Shown here one piece after another: positions 46,502 to 54,368 of a DNA stretch of 64,000 nucleotides (position 1 is its first letter; every line of letters starts with the position of its first letter). A program made the position numbers and the translations under genes. This stretch comes from a virus. The stretch lies in the IMG/VR virus record IMGVR_UViG_3300050122_000130, positions 31,489 through 95,488 of that record, one strand, 5' to 3'. The notes under the pieces were generated by a model. The model was not told where the DNA came from. It was given only the letters and a program-made list of their open reading frames with translations, and searched no databases.

Positions 46502-46785
46502 TGTTTTGCCGCTGCGACAATCCCGAACCTTGCATGGATGGTTCGTGCGCCATCTGTCGAATGCCGCTACGTGAACTTCCTGAGCAGCTGCTTCACACTC
46601 GGCCGCTGCCGCCGATCACGCCAGGCTTTCGCGACAATATCCCGCCTGACCCGTCGCCGTGGCGCGTCTGTCCATCGTGTGGTCAGGAAAACACAGAGCA
46701 CAAGCCAAGGTGTCCTCGAGCTAATTGGAATGTTCGCAAGGATACGCCAGCGGCGACGGAATATGATCGAGGAGATGCGGCGTGA
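46501..46785 (+). CDS. Cysteine-rich zinc protein
   Basis: 94 aa from the ATG at 46501 (a GTG three nt earlier also fits). FCRCDNPEPCMDGSCAICRM has clustered cysteines; RVCPSCGQENTEHKPRCP adds a second CxxC with C and H. Probable double zinc-binding protein; unknown function. Confidence 0.6.
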   Translation: MFCRCDNPEPCMDGSCAICRMPLRELPEQLLHTRPLPPITPGFRDNIPPDPSPWRVCPSCGQENTEHKPRCPRANWNVRKDTPAATEYDRGDAA

Positions 46786-46952
46786 GCAAATATGAGCGAT
46801 ACGATAAGGCGTTTGTGGACATGATAAAGAAGGCCGATAAAGATCCGCCAGAGCGCTACGTCCGCACCCTAGATGAGCTGATCGAGTTCTTATTGGAAGA
46901 AGATGGGGTAGCGTCCCCACTTCCTAATGGGACACAGCATGACGCCAGCTAA
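46782..46952 (+). CDS. Small charged protein
   Basis: 56 aa from a GTG overlapping the previous stop (GTGA). SKYERYDKAFVDMIKKADKD and YVRTLDELIEFLLEEDGVA. Amphipathic helices; unknown function. The stop lies inside the next gene. Confidence 0.5.
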   Translation: MSKYERYDKAFVDMIKKADKDPPERYVRTLDELIEFLLEEDGVASPLPNGTQHDAS

Positions 46953-47082
46953 TTTAATCCTTTTCGGCCTCGCTATCGTTGCAATCGGCTTACTTTTTCT
47001 CGGAGCGGGTCTCATCTGGCAATACCGAGTGAACTCGCGCCGCAGCCCAGAACATTCGAATGGAGATCGCGACCATGGTTGA
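46939..47082 (+). CDS. 47-aa membrane protein
   Basis: ATG at 46939, overlapping the previous gene by 14 nt. MTPANLILFGLAIVAIGLLF is a hydrophobic helix followed by a basic tail. Single transmembrane segment. Stop overlaps the next start. Confidence 0.5.
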   Translation: MTPANLILFGLAIVAIGLLFLGAGLIWQYRVNSRRSPEHSNGDRDHG

Positions 47083-47263
47083 CGCCGTAGAGGCTAGGAT
47101 TATGTTCAAGAGCGCTTTTATCAACCACTACAAGAACGAGCGGGAGCGTTCGGAATCCTGCATTGGTGATATCATCGATATCTTGCAAACGCGGGACACC
47201 TCATCCGATGACCAAACGGTTGAAATTCTAGAACGGATCATTCGGCACTATAGCCGATCCTGA
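47075..47263 (+). CDS. Small helical protein
   Basis: 62 aa from the ATG at 47075 (GGAGA upstream; an ATG at 47060 is also in frame). VDAVEARIMFKSAFINHYKN and ESCIGDIIDILQTRDTSSDD. Helical; unknown function. Confidence 0.55.
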   Translation: MVDAVEARIMFKSAFINHYKNERERSESCIGDIIDILQTRDTSSDDQTVEILERIIRHYSRS

Positions 47264-47280
47264 CCGATGGAAGAGAGACT

Positions 47281-47457
47281 ATGAAAATTTGGTGGTATAA
47301 TAACGTCCGGCGCCATTTCGACAATTGGCTTGCTTGGCGATTACTCGGCAGGGAATGGCTGTCCGAGGGACGGCAACGAGAGATGTTTCCACGCGCAGCT
47401 AAGCTGACGCCGGAAGCTATCGAATGGGCGCGCAAGGTGACAGAGCGGCGTTCCTGA
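47281..47457 (+). CDS. Small basic aromatic protein
   Basis: 58 aa with GGAAGAGAG upstream. MKIWWYNNVRRHFDNWLAWR and LTPEAIEWARKVTERR. Aromatic/basic start could bind nucleic acid or membrane; no family recognised. Confidence 0.5.
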   Translation: MKIWWYNNVRRHFDNWLAWRLLGREWLSEGRQREMFPRAAKLTPEAIEWARKVTERRS

Positions 47458-47470
47458 GCAGAAAGCCCTG

Positions 47471-47653
47471 ATGCCCCGCGACCTAAAGACACTTCTCGCT
47501 GACAACGAAACGCCGGAGACGATCCAGTCCGCGCTAGATGCGCTTGACGAACTGGTGCCGACGTCGCCGGCGTGGGCTTTGAAGATTCTGCAGAACCGCG
47601 AGGAACTGCTACAGGAATTGAACACGATTAATTGTCAAGGGACTTTGTTCTGA
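47471..47653 (+). CDS. Small acidic protein
   Basis: 60 aa. LKTLLADNETPETIQSALDA and WALKILQNREELLQELN, acidic helices. Stop overlaps the next ATG (TGATG). Confidence 0.55.
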   Translation: MPRDLKTLLADNETPETIQSALDALDELVPTSPAWALKILQNREELLQELNTINCQGTLF

Positions 47654-48009
47654 TGCCGCGCATGATTTCGTTCTCAATGACGACGCCGCAATTCATTGCA
47701 GGCACCAAAGACGTCACGCGTCGTATGGGGTGGCTGATGCTGAAGCCCGGCGATGAGTTAGTGGCGGTCGAAAAAGCCATGGGACTTGGCAAAGGTGGTA
47801 AGGTAAATCGCTTGGGACTGATCCGCGTTCTCGATACTCGCCGGGAAAAACTTTCTCATATAGAGAACTATCCGAAGTACGGAATCTACGAAGTTGCGCG
47901 CGAGGGGTTTCCGGATATGACCGCTGCGGAGTTTATCCACTTCTTTTGCGAGGGGCACGACTGTAGGCCGAGCAGTACCATCACTAGAATCGAATTTAGG
48001 AAACTTTGA
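47653..48009 (+). CDS. ASCH-domain-like protein
   Basis: 118 aa. MISFSMTTPQFIAGTKDVTR, GWLMLKPGDELVAVEKAMGL, RLGLIRVLDTRREKLSHIEN, EVAREGFPDMTAAEFIHFFC and TRIEFRKL fit the ASCH fold (KDVTRR motif), an RNA- or nucleotide-binding family common in phages. Function in this phage unknown. Confidence 0.78.
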   Translation: MPRMISFSMTTPQFIAGTKDVTRRMGWLMLKPGDELVAVEKAMGLGKGGKVNRLGLIRVLDTRREKLSHIENYPKYGIYEVAREGFPDMTAAEFIHFFCEGHDCRPSSTITRIEFRKL

Positions 48010-48101
48010 TGACGCTCAAACCTTCGACCGGATTCGACTGGCATCACGTGGCGTGGGGCCATCCTGATTCGCCGCGGTCGTGTCGATTCTCCTACTGCTG
48101 A
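48009..48101 (+). CDS. Micro-ORF with cysteine motif, first of a coupled pair
   Basis: 30 aa. ATG overlaps the ASCH stop (TGATG). TLKPSTGFDWHHVAWGHPDS then CRFSYC. The stop overlaps the next ATG. WHHVAWG...C-x4-C resembles the first half of known phage zinc proteins; the CxxC completing it lies in the next micro-ORF. Confidence 0.4.
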   Translation: MTLKPSTGFDWHHVAWGHPDSPRSCRFSYC

Positions 48102-48175
48102 TGCTCACTGCCGGCGACGGCCGTGTCGCTCAGTTCTGCAATGGCTGTATGATAAAATGGTGGAGATTGCGATGA
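48101..48175 (+). CDS. Micro-ORF with CxxC, second of a coupled pair
   Basis: 24 aa. ATG overlaps the previous stop (TGATG) and its own TGA overlaps the next ATG (ATGA). MLTAGDGRVAQFCNGCMIKW contains CNGC and aromatic residues. Could be the second half of a split zinc protein or a relic. Confidence 0.4.
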   Translation: MLTAGDGRVAQFCNGCMIKWWRLR

Positions 48176-48435
48176 CACTAGATCAGATTGAGGAAATGCG
48201 GCGCGGTGAAGAGCCATCGTTAAGTTTACAGCAAGCGGCCAGAAATACCGGTCTCGGATTTACCCAATGTCCGGACTGCAAAGGCAACGGATACACGAAA
48301 GCAACCTCGTTGCTTTCACCGAAGGCTTTGCATGTTCTGGCAATCCACTGCCCGAAAGAGCCTGTGCCAATCCAGTACGACAAATGTTGCCGATGCGACG
48401 GCACCGGCGGATTTATAATCGAGGGAATGCTATGA
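48172..48435 (+). CDS. DnaJ-type zinc-ribbon protein
   Basis: 87 aa from the ATG at 48172 (TGGAGA upstream). TQCPDCKGNGYTK and YDKCCRCDGTGGFII are two CxxCxGxG repeats, as in the DnaJ zinc domain. An N-terminal helix precedes them. Stop overlaps the next ATG. Function unknown. Confidence 0.7.
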   Translation: MTLDQIEEMRRGEEPSLSLQQAARNTGLGFTQCPDCKGNGYTKATSLLSPKALHVLAIHCPKEPVPIQYDKCCRCDGTGGFIIEGML

Positions 48436-48812
48436 ATATTAACCGCCGCTTTTTCGTTGCTGGACTCGGCGCTGCGATCGTCGCTGCCAGCCTTCCTATC
48501 GCGAGCCTATCAGAAAGCTTTTTGCCAACTCCGGTATTCGTGCTGCCTAAAAATCCCAACGGGTGGTTTCTAACCGCGCAGCACTTGATGGACTGCATGA
48601 AAGCAATCGGAGAGCAGCTGGTGCCTTACGAAAAAATTGCACTATCTGACGGTGACAAACGCACAATTGCGGAGGCAATTGACGCGACGCTGTGGGAAAT
48701 CAAACCGGCCGGTTTGCGGATACTGATAGAAGCTCCGATGCAAGCGCTGATCAGCGGAGAATTCCAGTTGATAGAATCAGCACTTGGAACGGTTACGATA
48801 AAAGGATCTTGA
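48432..48812 (+). CDS. Tat/Sec-leader protein
   Basis: 126 aa. MNINRRFFVAGLGAAIVAAS is a twin-arginine-like leader (RRFF) with a hydrophobic core and an alanine-rich end. The rest is helical (LTAQHLMDCMKAIGEQLV, LRILIEAPMQALISGE). Predicted to be exported. A second leader protein is at 13658; function unknown. Confidence 0.65.
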   Translation: MNINRRFFVAGLGAAIVAASLPIASLSESFLPTPVFVLPKNPNGWFLTAQHLMDCMKAIGEQLVPYEKIALSDGDKRTIAEAIDATLWEIKPAGLRILIEAPMQALISGEFQLIESALGTVTIKGS

Positions 48813-48816
48813 ATAA

Positions 48817-48835
48817 ACTAAACCGATAGTATACC
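48817..48835. promoter_or_regulatory. 19-bp inverted repeat operator, copy 4 (imperfect)
   Basis: ACTAAAC-CGATA-GTATACC. The left arm is exact and the right arm matches 5 of 7 bases. It lies between the Tat-leader gene and the HNH gene at 48854. Confidence 0.5.
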
Positions 48836-48853
48836 TAACGGCCACAAACCGGC

Positions 48854-49546
48854 ATGGAGGAAGACTTGCTGGATTTCCTTGAGCGATATGATCATTGCAT
48901 TATCCCTGAGCCCAATACCGGATGTCACATCTGGTTCGGCGCGCAGATCACTGCCGGCTACGGCCATGGCAACCGTGACGGAGAACATTTTTACGCACAT
49001 CGAGCCGCATTCGAATGCGAGCACGGCATCGGCTCCCTCAACGGGCTTATCTGCCGCCATTCATGCGACTTTCCGCCTTGCTGTAATACTTCTCATCTTC
49101 TCGCCGGAAGTGTTGTCGATAATTACGAAGATGCTCGGCGACGAGGACTTTTAAGGATTGCAAGAGGAGAAGGTTCTGCTAGAGCAATTTTGTTAGAATC
49201 TGACGTTCTTACGATCAGGTCCATGGCTCTCGACAGGATGACAATCGAAGAAATTACTGGGCTATATCCGGTCAAGCGTGGCGCGATCATTGCAATCCTT
49301 TCCGGTAAATCCTGGACCCATCTTGGGCCGCCTGTCGATTACGTCCGTGTGAAAGGCGATCCGCCGCACGATAAAGGCGAGGACTCTCCACGGGCCATTC
49401 TTACAGAACAACAAGTTCTGGATATCAGAGCGAGACTGGCTGCCGGCGCGCGCGGGATCGACCTAGCTGATAAGTTTGACGTACATCCTGCCACCATTTC
49501 TGCAATCAAACATCGCCGATTATGGGCGCACTTAACGGAGAAATGA
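48854..49546 (+). CDS. HNH endonuclease with two helix-turn-helix repeats
   Basis: 230 aa. PNTGCHIWFGAQITAGYG, YAHRAAFECEHGIGSLNGLI and CRHSCDFPPCCNTSHLLAGS form an HNH_3 nuclease. Two related C-terminal units follow (LESDVLTIRSMALDRMTIEE...GKSWTHL and TEQQVLDIRARLAAGARGID...RRLWAHL), each a helix-turn-helix for target recognition. Free-standing homing nuclease. Confidence 0.83.
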   Translation: MEEDLLDFLERYDHCIIPEPNTGCHIWFGAQITAGYGHGNRDGEHFYAHRAAFECEHGIGSLNGLICRHSCDFPPCCNTSHLLAGSVVDNYEDARRRGLLRIARGEGSARAILLESDVLTIRSMALDRMTIEEITGLYPVKRGAIIAILSGKSWTHLGPPVDYVRVKGDPPHDKGEDSPRAILTEQQVLDIRARLAAGARGIDLADKFDVHPATISAIKHRRLWAHLTEK

Positions 49547-49549
49547 GCC

Positions 49550-50581
49550 ATGTCAACGACAACCAAATCAACAATCGATGCTGTTCCAAATGACGGTATC
49601 TATATTGGTCTTTCGAATTCCATTTATCATGCCTCCAGCGCTCTCGGCTCCAGCAACATCCGAGACCTGCTCAAGGGCGCCAATCTGTTCTGGCACAAGT
49701 CGGCCATGAATCCGAAGCGGCCGAAGAACAAGCTGACGCCGTCGAAGATCGTCGGCAACGCTACTCACCGGTTGTTGCTCGATGGTCCCGAACTGTTCAA
49801 GGCAGAGTATGTGCGCGGTCCCTATGGGCCCGATGATGAAGATCTGTCACCGGGCGATAAGTCAGCGCTGACAAAAAAGGCAAAAGCAGAACTGACGGAA
49901 GGTCAGGAATTGCTCAGCCAGGAGGATTACGATTTCGTCGTCGGTTGCAAGCAGGTGCTGGACGCCGATCCTGATCTGCAGGGTTGTCTGGACAATGGCT
50001 TATCTGAAGTCTCGATCTTCTGGACGCGCAAGGACGGCGTGCGCTGCAAGGCGCGGCACGACAAGCTGAAGATCAAGGGCATCGGCGATATCAAAACGAT
50101 CGCCAATGAAAAGGAGCGGCCGATCGATCAAGCATGCCTGCTCGATATCTCGACGTACCGCTATGACATTCCGGCCGAGCACTACATGGAAGGGCGCCGG
50201 CAGATGGGCCCACTGCTGTCCGCAGGCAAGGTCTTCCTTGGCGATGGGCTGGATCAGATCCCGACCAAGCAGGAAGACCGCGGGGCAAACGACGAGGCCG
50301 TGATCGCCTTTCTCGAGCAATGCGTGGCCGTGAAGGCCTTCGCCTTCCAACTGGTGTTCATCCCGAAGAAAGGCGCTCCGGACGCTTGGTCGACAGTGCT
50401 ATCGCCCGGCAATCCGATTCTTGAGAACGCGCGCGCCGACATCGAGATCGCGATCGCGGTCTACACGTCGGCCAAGGAAAAGTACGGCACGAAGCGCTGG
50501 CTTCCAGGTCACGCGGTCGAGGAGCTCGACATCGGCATGCTGCCGTTTGGGTTCGGTCGCACGTCGGCGGGCCGACGCTGA
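49550..50581 (+). CDS. RecE-like PD-(D/E)XK nuclease
   Basis: 343 aa. IYIGLSNSIYHASSALGSSN, LLDGPELFKAEYVRGPYG and VRCKARHDKLKIKGIGDIKT contain the D...DIK triad of the DUF3799/RecE (exonuclease VIII) C-terminal domain. LDISTYRYDIPAEHYMEGR and AFQLVFIPKKGAPDAW follow the same family. Degrades dsDNA 5'-3' for recombination. The candidate annealing protein at 52215 completes the pair. Confidence 0.85.
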   Translation: MSTTTKSTIDAVPNDGIYIGLSNSIYHASSALGSSNIRDLLKGANLFWHKSAMNPKRPKNKLTPSKIVGNATHRLLLDGPELFKAEYVRGPYGPDDEDLSPGDKSALTKKAKAELTEGQELLSQEDYDFVVGCKQVLDADPDLQGCLDNGLSEVSIFWTRKDGVRCKARHDKLKIKGIGDIKTIANEKERPIDQACLLDISTYRYDIPAEHYMEGRRQMGPLLSAGKVFLGDGLDQIPTKQEDRGANDEAVIAFLEQCVAVKAFAFQLVFIPKKGAPDAWSTVLSPGNPILENARADIEIAIAVYTSAKEKYGTKRWLPGHAVEELDIGMLPFGFGRTSAGRR

Positions 50582-50772
50582 TGAAGCTTGCGTCTCTACG
50601 CAGGAAATTGATCTGGCGAGTCGAACGCGACCCGGACCACCCGCACCTGATCCGGCTATTCGATATCTTCGGCCGGCAGATTATGTGCTTCGACGCGCAG
50701 CGTCACGGCGGGACGTACGGCGGCGACGGCAATCATTGGGAAGACGGCGACCAAGTGTGGAGCAAGCCATGA
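50581..50772 (+). CDS. Small basic protein
   Basis: 63 aa. ATG overlaps the nuclease stop (TGATG). KLASLRRKLIWRVERDPDHP and FDIFGRQIMCFDAQRHGG. Beta-rich small protein; unknown function. Coupled downstream. Confidence 0.6.
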   Translation: MKLASLRRKLIWRVERDPDHPHLIRLFDIFGRQIMCFDAQRHGGTYGGDGNHWEDGDQVWSKP

Positions 50773-51113
50773 CCGGTCCCCAAGGCCCACTGCTCAAGAA
50801 CGACGGGCCGGCGTGCCGCTGCTGCGGCTGCACCGAGAACAACGCCTGTATTTCACATGGTATGGGCCCAACTCATTATCGCTCCAAAGTCATTGTCCCG
50901 CGGACCTATGCTTGTTCCTGGGTGAAGGTCGAGGGCGCTACGCCGCCCCTGTGCTCGGCCTGCAGCGGTACCGAGGCGGATATGGCTGAGGCAATCGCCC
51001 GCGGGTGCCGGATGTTGACCCTGCATTCCACGTCCGGAATTGGCATGGCGGTAAAGATCGGGAAGGCTGCTTTGGCCCGGCGTAGGCGCCGACAGGCCGA
51101 AAATAGGACTTGA
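50769..51113 (+). CDS. Cysteine-rich phage protein
   Basis: 114 aa from the ATG at 50769 (ATGA overlap). GPACRCCGCTENNACISHGM, RTYACSWVKVEG and PLCSACSGTEADMAEAIARG form several CxxC groups, likely zinc-binding. The basic end (ALARRRRRQAENRT) could touch nucleic acid. Unknown function. Confidence 0.65.
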   Translation: MTGPQGPLLKNDGPACRCCGCTENNACISHGMGPTHYRSKVIVPRTYACSWVKVEGATPPLCSACSGTEADMAEAIARGCRMLTLHSTSGIGMAVKIGKAALARRRRRQAENRT

Positions 51114-51128
51114 TTGCCGGACCAAATC

Positions 51129-51147
51129 ACTATACCAAGGGTTTAGT
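51129..51147. promoter_or_regulatory. 19-bp inverted repeat operator, copy 2
   Basis: ACTATAC-CAAGG-GTTTAGT with exact arms. It lies just upstream of 51171 in one of the few plus-strand gaps; its flanks match copy 3 read in reverse. Confidence 0.65.
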
Positions 51148-51170
51148 TAAACAGCCAGCGGAGGAAGACG

Positions 51171-51635
51171 ATGGCTTGGATATGTTTGAATGACGCGTTT
51201 CTCTCATTTGTGAGTAAGGACTGCAAACCGTCTGAGCTCCTGGTTCGGGCCCGGCGCCCCGGCGATATCGAGCGGATTTTCCCCAAGGCCAAGGTCACCG
51301 AGTACGACAAGTCAGATTATCAGTTTCGTGCGACTGTGACCCGCGACGCCGTCAAGGAAGCGCTCGCCGGCGAGGTCGACCGCATCGTCTACAACAACTT
51401 CAAGAACAGCGTGCGCGATCACGACCTGCACAGCGCCTACAATCAGGTGTGGGGCGTTATGGCGAAGCTGCAGCCCAAGGCACCCTATAGCGGCTACAAT
51501 CGCACCAAGGGCGCGCTGAAAGGCTTTGACGACCTGTTCTTCGACGACTTCGGAGCTCAGGCTCTCCCGGCGCCGAAGAAGAAACAGGACGCTCAAGTCA
51601 AGAAGAACCTGCGCAAGCTGACGAGGGGGCAGTGA
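51171..51635 (+). CDS. Phage protein of unknown function
   Basis: 154 aa with GGAGGAAG upstream. AWICLNDAFLSFVSKDCKPS, ELLVRARRPGDIERIFPKAK, VDRIVYNNFKNSVRDHDLHS and a basic end (KKKQDAQVKKNLRKL). Conserved-looking; similar small proteins occur in phage recombination regions. No family known to me. Confidence 0.6.
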   Translation: MAWICLNDAFLSFVSKDCKPSELLVRARRPGDIERIFPKAKVTEYDKSDYQFRATVTRDAVKEALAGEVDRIVYNNFKNSVRDHDLHSAYNQVWGVMAKLQPKAPYSGYNRTKGALKGFDDLFFDDFGAQALPAPKKKQDAQVKKNLRKLTRGQ

Positions 51636-51829
51636 TGGACAACATTCTCGGATATTACGTTTTTGATCCGTCACGCGGCTGGTTGCAGGATGACGAAAAA
51701 ACTTGGTCTTTCGATTTCCATGGAGCGGCCGCACTCACCAGCGCCGAACTAGCAAATGGAGTTGGTGAACGCGAGACGCCACATGCTGATACTTTCTACG
51801 TGTTGGCTTGTCTCGGGAGCATGAGCTAA
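51635..51829 (+). CDS. Small phage protein
   Basis: 64 aa. ATG overlaps the previous stop (TGATG). DNILGYYVFDPSRGWLQDDE, GVGERETPHADTFYVLACLG. Mixed alpha/beta; unknown function. Confidence 0.55.
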   Translation: MDNILGYYVFDPSRGWLQDDEKTWSFDFHGAAALTSAELANGVGERETPHADTFYVLACLGSMS

Positions 51830-51833
51830 TCCG

Positions 51834-52055
51834 ATGGATCACGTCTGGCACCCAAGTCCGGTCAGCACGAAATACATCTTGTTGCAGGGGTTCACGTCCG
51901 CCATGGTGCGGACGGAGCCCCTGCCGGGCGGTTTGTATCTTTGGCAGTTTCGCAAGGTCGTCGGCTACACTGCGACGATCGAGGAGGCTAAGGAATTCGT
52001 CGAGGCTGGCGCTGAGTTTTTCGAGACGTTCCGGAGGAATCCGTATGCCGGATGA
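51834..52055 (+). CDS. Small phage protein
   Basis: 73 aa. VSTKYILLQGFTSAMVRTEP, GGLYLWQFRKVVGYTATIEE, EEAKEFVEAGAEFFETF. A compact beta-alpha protein; unknown function. Its end overlaps the next ATG. Confidence 0.6.
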   Translation: MDHVWHPSPVSTKYILLQGFTSAMVRTEPLPGGLYLWQFRKVVGYTATIEEAKEFVEAGAEFFETFRRNPYAG

Positions 52056-52218
52056 TATGCGTTTCGAGATTGCAAGAATCGTCGGCAACGTGCTGATGGA
52101 CCGCTTCGCCGTCCCTATCGTGATATCTCAAACGACCAGCGGATGCGCTCTCGTTACAGTTACCATCGGCGACAACACTTTCAATCTAACCATCACCCGC
52201 GCAAGGAAGAAATCATGA
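52045..52218 (+). CDS. Small phage protein
   Basis: 57 aa from the ATG at 52045, with GGAGG upstream. DDMRFEIARIVGNVLMDRFA, SGCALVTVTIGDNTFNLTIT. A short helix then beta strands. Stop overlaps the next ATG (ATGA). Confidence 0.55.
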   Translation: MPDDMRFEIARIVGNVLMDRFAVPIVISQTTSGCALVTVTIGDNTFNLTITRARKKS

Positions 52219-53759
52219 GCAACGACCTTCATCCCAATCATCCAGACTATATTCGGCACGATCAACAGACCGGAGAAGTCGACGAGGAGGTGCTGGTCGA
52301 GGTTATGGATCCGATCAGCATCGGCGCCGTGGCAACGCTTCAGCGCGTCGAGATCGACCAGCAGGTAACGACAGCGAAGGCCTATCCTCGCAACGTCACC
52401 ATGATCAAGAAAGAACTGACCGCACTCGTCACGATGGACGAGGACACCGCGGACGATTGCATTTATGCGCTGCCACGAGGCCAGAAGCACATCAAGGGGC
52501 CGAGCGCGCGCTTCGCTGACGCTCTGATCTCGTTCTGGGGCAATGCTCGATCCGGCGCCTTCATCACACAGGTGAACCGCGAGGAGAAGTTCGTCGAGGC
52601 CATTGGCTCGTTCCAGGACGTCGAGCGTAACGTCATCCGTCAGCGCCGTGTGCGCCGGCCGATCGCCGGCCGGGATGGTCGCGTCTACAACAATGACATG
52701 ATCAACATGACCGGCAACGCCGCGTGCGTCATCGCTGAACGCAACGCGATTCTGAACGGCATTCCTAAGTCGCTCTGGAGCGGCGCCTATGAGCAGGCCT
52801 TCGCGCTGGTCGCCGGCACGACAAAGACGCTCGGAGAGAAGCTGGAGCGCGCCGAGAAGGCATTCGCCCTGATGGGTATCAACATGGACCAGGTCCTCGA
52901 AAAGCTGGGTCACAAGGATATCAGCAAGGTGGTTCCGGACGATATCGTCACCATGCGCGGCATGCTGACCGCACTGAAGACCGGCGAGGAGACCGTTGAA
53001 ACGATCTTCGGTCGCGGCGCCGGCCACCAGCATGAGACGGTATCAAATCCGCTCAAAGACGACCCAAAACCTGCCAATGTGGAATCGGGGGGTAAAACCG
53101 CTGCAGCACAAGCCCAACAGGCCCAACAGACCCCCAAAAATGGGGTTGTGGAATCGCGGGGTAAAAAGGACGACCCGATCAGCTCCGGTCCGGTGCGCAG
53201 CACCGCCGCTGCAATCGCTCAGGCAGCGACCGTCATCGACAAGGACGGTATCGTGGTCAAGAGCCTGCACGGCGAGCTCGACACGCCGATCGTCGACCAG
53301 CGGCTCCCCGCCGGCAAGCAGGCCTTCGACAATATCGATGCGTGGGTTGCCGCGACCGAAGGCCTGCCGGAACCCGAGTTCCGTGATGAACCTGCCGAAA
53401 GGTCCGAAACGGCCTCATCTCAGGACGAAAATATTAAACAGGCTGATAAAGCCTCAACTGGCGCCGCTGGCGCGGCTTCTGGCGCCAAGGGCACAGAGAC
53501 ACCGGCCAAGGAAACAAACGCACAGGCGGCCGCTACAAAGCCGGCTACAGGCGACCAAAAGCCTTACGACGATGCCGAGAGCTACATGACCTTCGTCCGG
53601 GACGGCCTCGATAAGGCCAGGGTCAAAGGTACCGTGACGGAACTTTGGGGAAGCACCCGGGCCGACCGGAACAACCTGCTCTCTCCCGAGCAGATCGACG
53701 CTCTGACCACGGACAAGGAAAATGCGCTGAAGCGCATCAAGGCGGCGGAGGCGAAATAG
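52215..53759 (+). CDS. Candidate annealing/recombination protein (unproved)
   Basis: 514 aa from the ATG at 52215. The first 275 residues hold conserved segments (GPSARFADALISFWGNARSG, REEKFVEAIGSFQDVERNVI, DMINMTGNAACVIAERNAIL, TKTLGEKLERAEKAFALMG) that I associate with phage proteins found next to RecE-like nucleases, so single-strand annealing is inferred. The rest is low-complexity and alanine/glutamine-rich, with a short direct repeat (VESGGK/VESRGK). A basic C-terminus ends the protein. The gene lies close to the RecE-like and RecD2-like genes. Confidence 0.6.
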   Translation: MSNDLHPNHPDYIRHDQQTGEVDEEVLVEVMDPISIGAVATLQRVEIDQQVTTAKAYPRNVTMIKKELTALVTMDEDTADDCIYALPRGQKHIKGPSARFADALISFWGNARSGAFITQVNREEKFVEAIGSFQDVERNVIRQRRVRRPIAGRDGRVYNNDMINMTGNAACVIAERNAILNGIPKSLWSGAYEQAFALVAGTTKTLGEKLERAEKAFALMGINMDQVLEKLGHKDISKVVPDDIVTMRGMLTALKTGEETVETIFGRGAGHQHETVSNPLKDDPKPANVESGGKTAAAQAQQAQQTPKNGVVESRGKKDDPISSGPVRSTAAAIAQAATVIDKDGIVVKSLHGELDTPIVDQRLPAGKQAFDNIDAWVAATEGLPEPEFRDEPAERSETASSQDENIKQADKASTGAAGAASGAKGTETPAKETNAQAAATKPATGDQKPYDDAESYMTFVRDGLDKARVKGTVTELWGSTRADRNNLLSPEQIDALTTDKENALKRIKAAEAK

Positions 53760-53762
53760 GCC

Positions 53763-53939
53763 ATGGATTACATCCTCAATCTCATTGCCCCCAAAGAAGT
53801 CACCCACGAGGATCTCGGCAAGCTTGGCGGCGATCCTCATTTCCGCCCGCCGGCGCCGGACCGGGCGCAGCAGATCCTGCAGGGTCAGAGGCTGACGGCG
53901 AAGCACAGCGCGCTTTATCGATGGTGGTATTGGGAATGA
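53763..53939 (+). CDS. Small phage protein
   Basis: 58 aa. MDYILNLIAPKEVTHEDLGK, FRPPAPDRAQQILQGQRLTA, ending in an aromatic cluster (YRWWYWE). No strong ribosome-binding site. Overlaps the next ATG. Confidence 0.45.
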   Translation: MDYILNLIAPKEVTHEDLGKLGGDPHFRPPAPDRAQQILQGQRLTAKHSALYRWWYWE

Positions 53940-54196
53940 TTTCGCACTGCGACCCAGAGAGCTCAACCGAACGCCAAGAGCGCATCCAGGCGCGCGGTGG
54001 CGAGTATCGCGCGGGGCTGATGTCCGAAGAGCTCTTTCGAGCGTATCTGTTTTCGATGCGCGTTCGCGGTGAAGACATTGAGCACGAGCTCGGCGCCTAT
54101 GCGCCGCCACAGCGCGCGCAGTCTTTCGAAGAACGTCGACTCGAAGCGAGTCACCAATGGCTGAAGGAATATATCGGTGCCACCGTTCGTCGATGA
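53936..54196 (+). CDS. Small phage protein
   Basis: 86 aa from the ATG at 53936 (ATGA overlap). MISHCDPESSTERQERIQAR, EELFRAYLFSMRVRGEDIEH, RAQSFEERRLEASHQWLKE. Helical, charged; unknown function. Confidence 0.6.
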   Translation: MISHCDPESSTERQERIQARGGEYRAGLMSEELFRAYLFSMRVRGEDIEHELGAYAPPQRAQSFEERRLEASHQWLKEYIGATVRR

Positions 54197-54368
54197 CGTG
54201 AAGACTTGTTTCCGGAATCACAACCGGTTTGTCGAAGTGCTCGGCAAGATCGCGCGTGGTCGCGAGGATAACGGTCGACCACTTGCGGCGGAGACCGCGC
54301 GCCAACTCGCGCGCGATGTCATGGTCGAGTGCGAAGTACATTGGCCACAAAAAGGAAGCGCCAAGTGA
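54177..54368 (+). CDS. Small charged protein
   Basis: 63 aa from a GTG at 54177 with AAGGA upstream; a GTG at 54198 is an alternative. DVKTCFRNHNRFVEVLGKIA, LAAETARQLARDVMVECEVH. Helical; unknown function. Stop overlaps the helicase GTG (GTGA). Confidence 0.55.
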   Translation: MPPFVDDVKTCFRNHNRFVEVLGKIARGREDNGRPLAAETARQLARDVMVECEVHWPQKGSAK

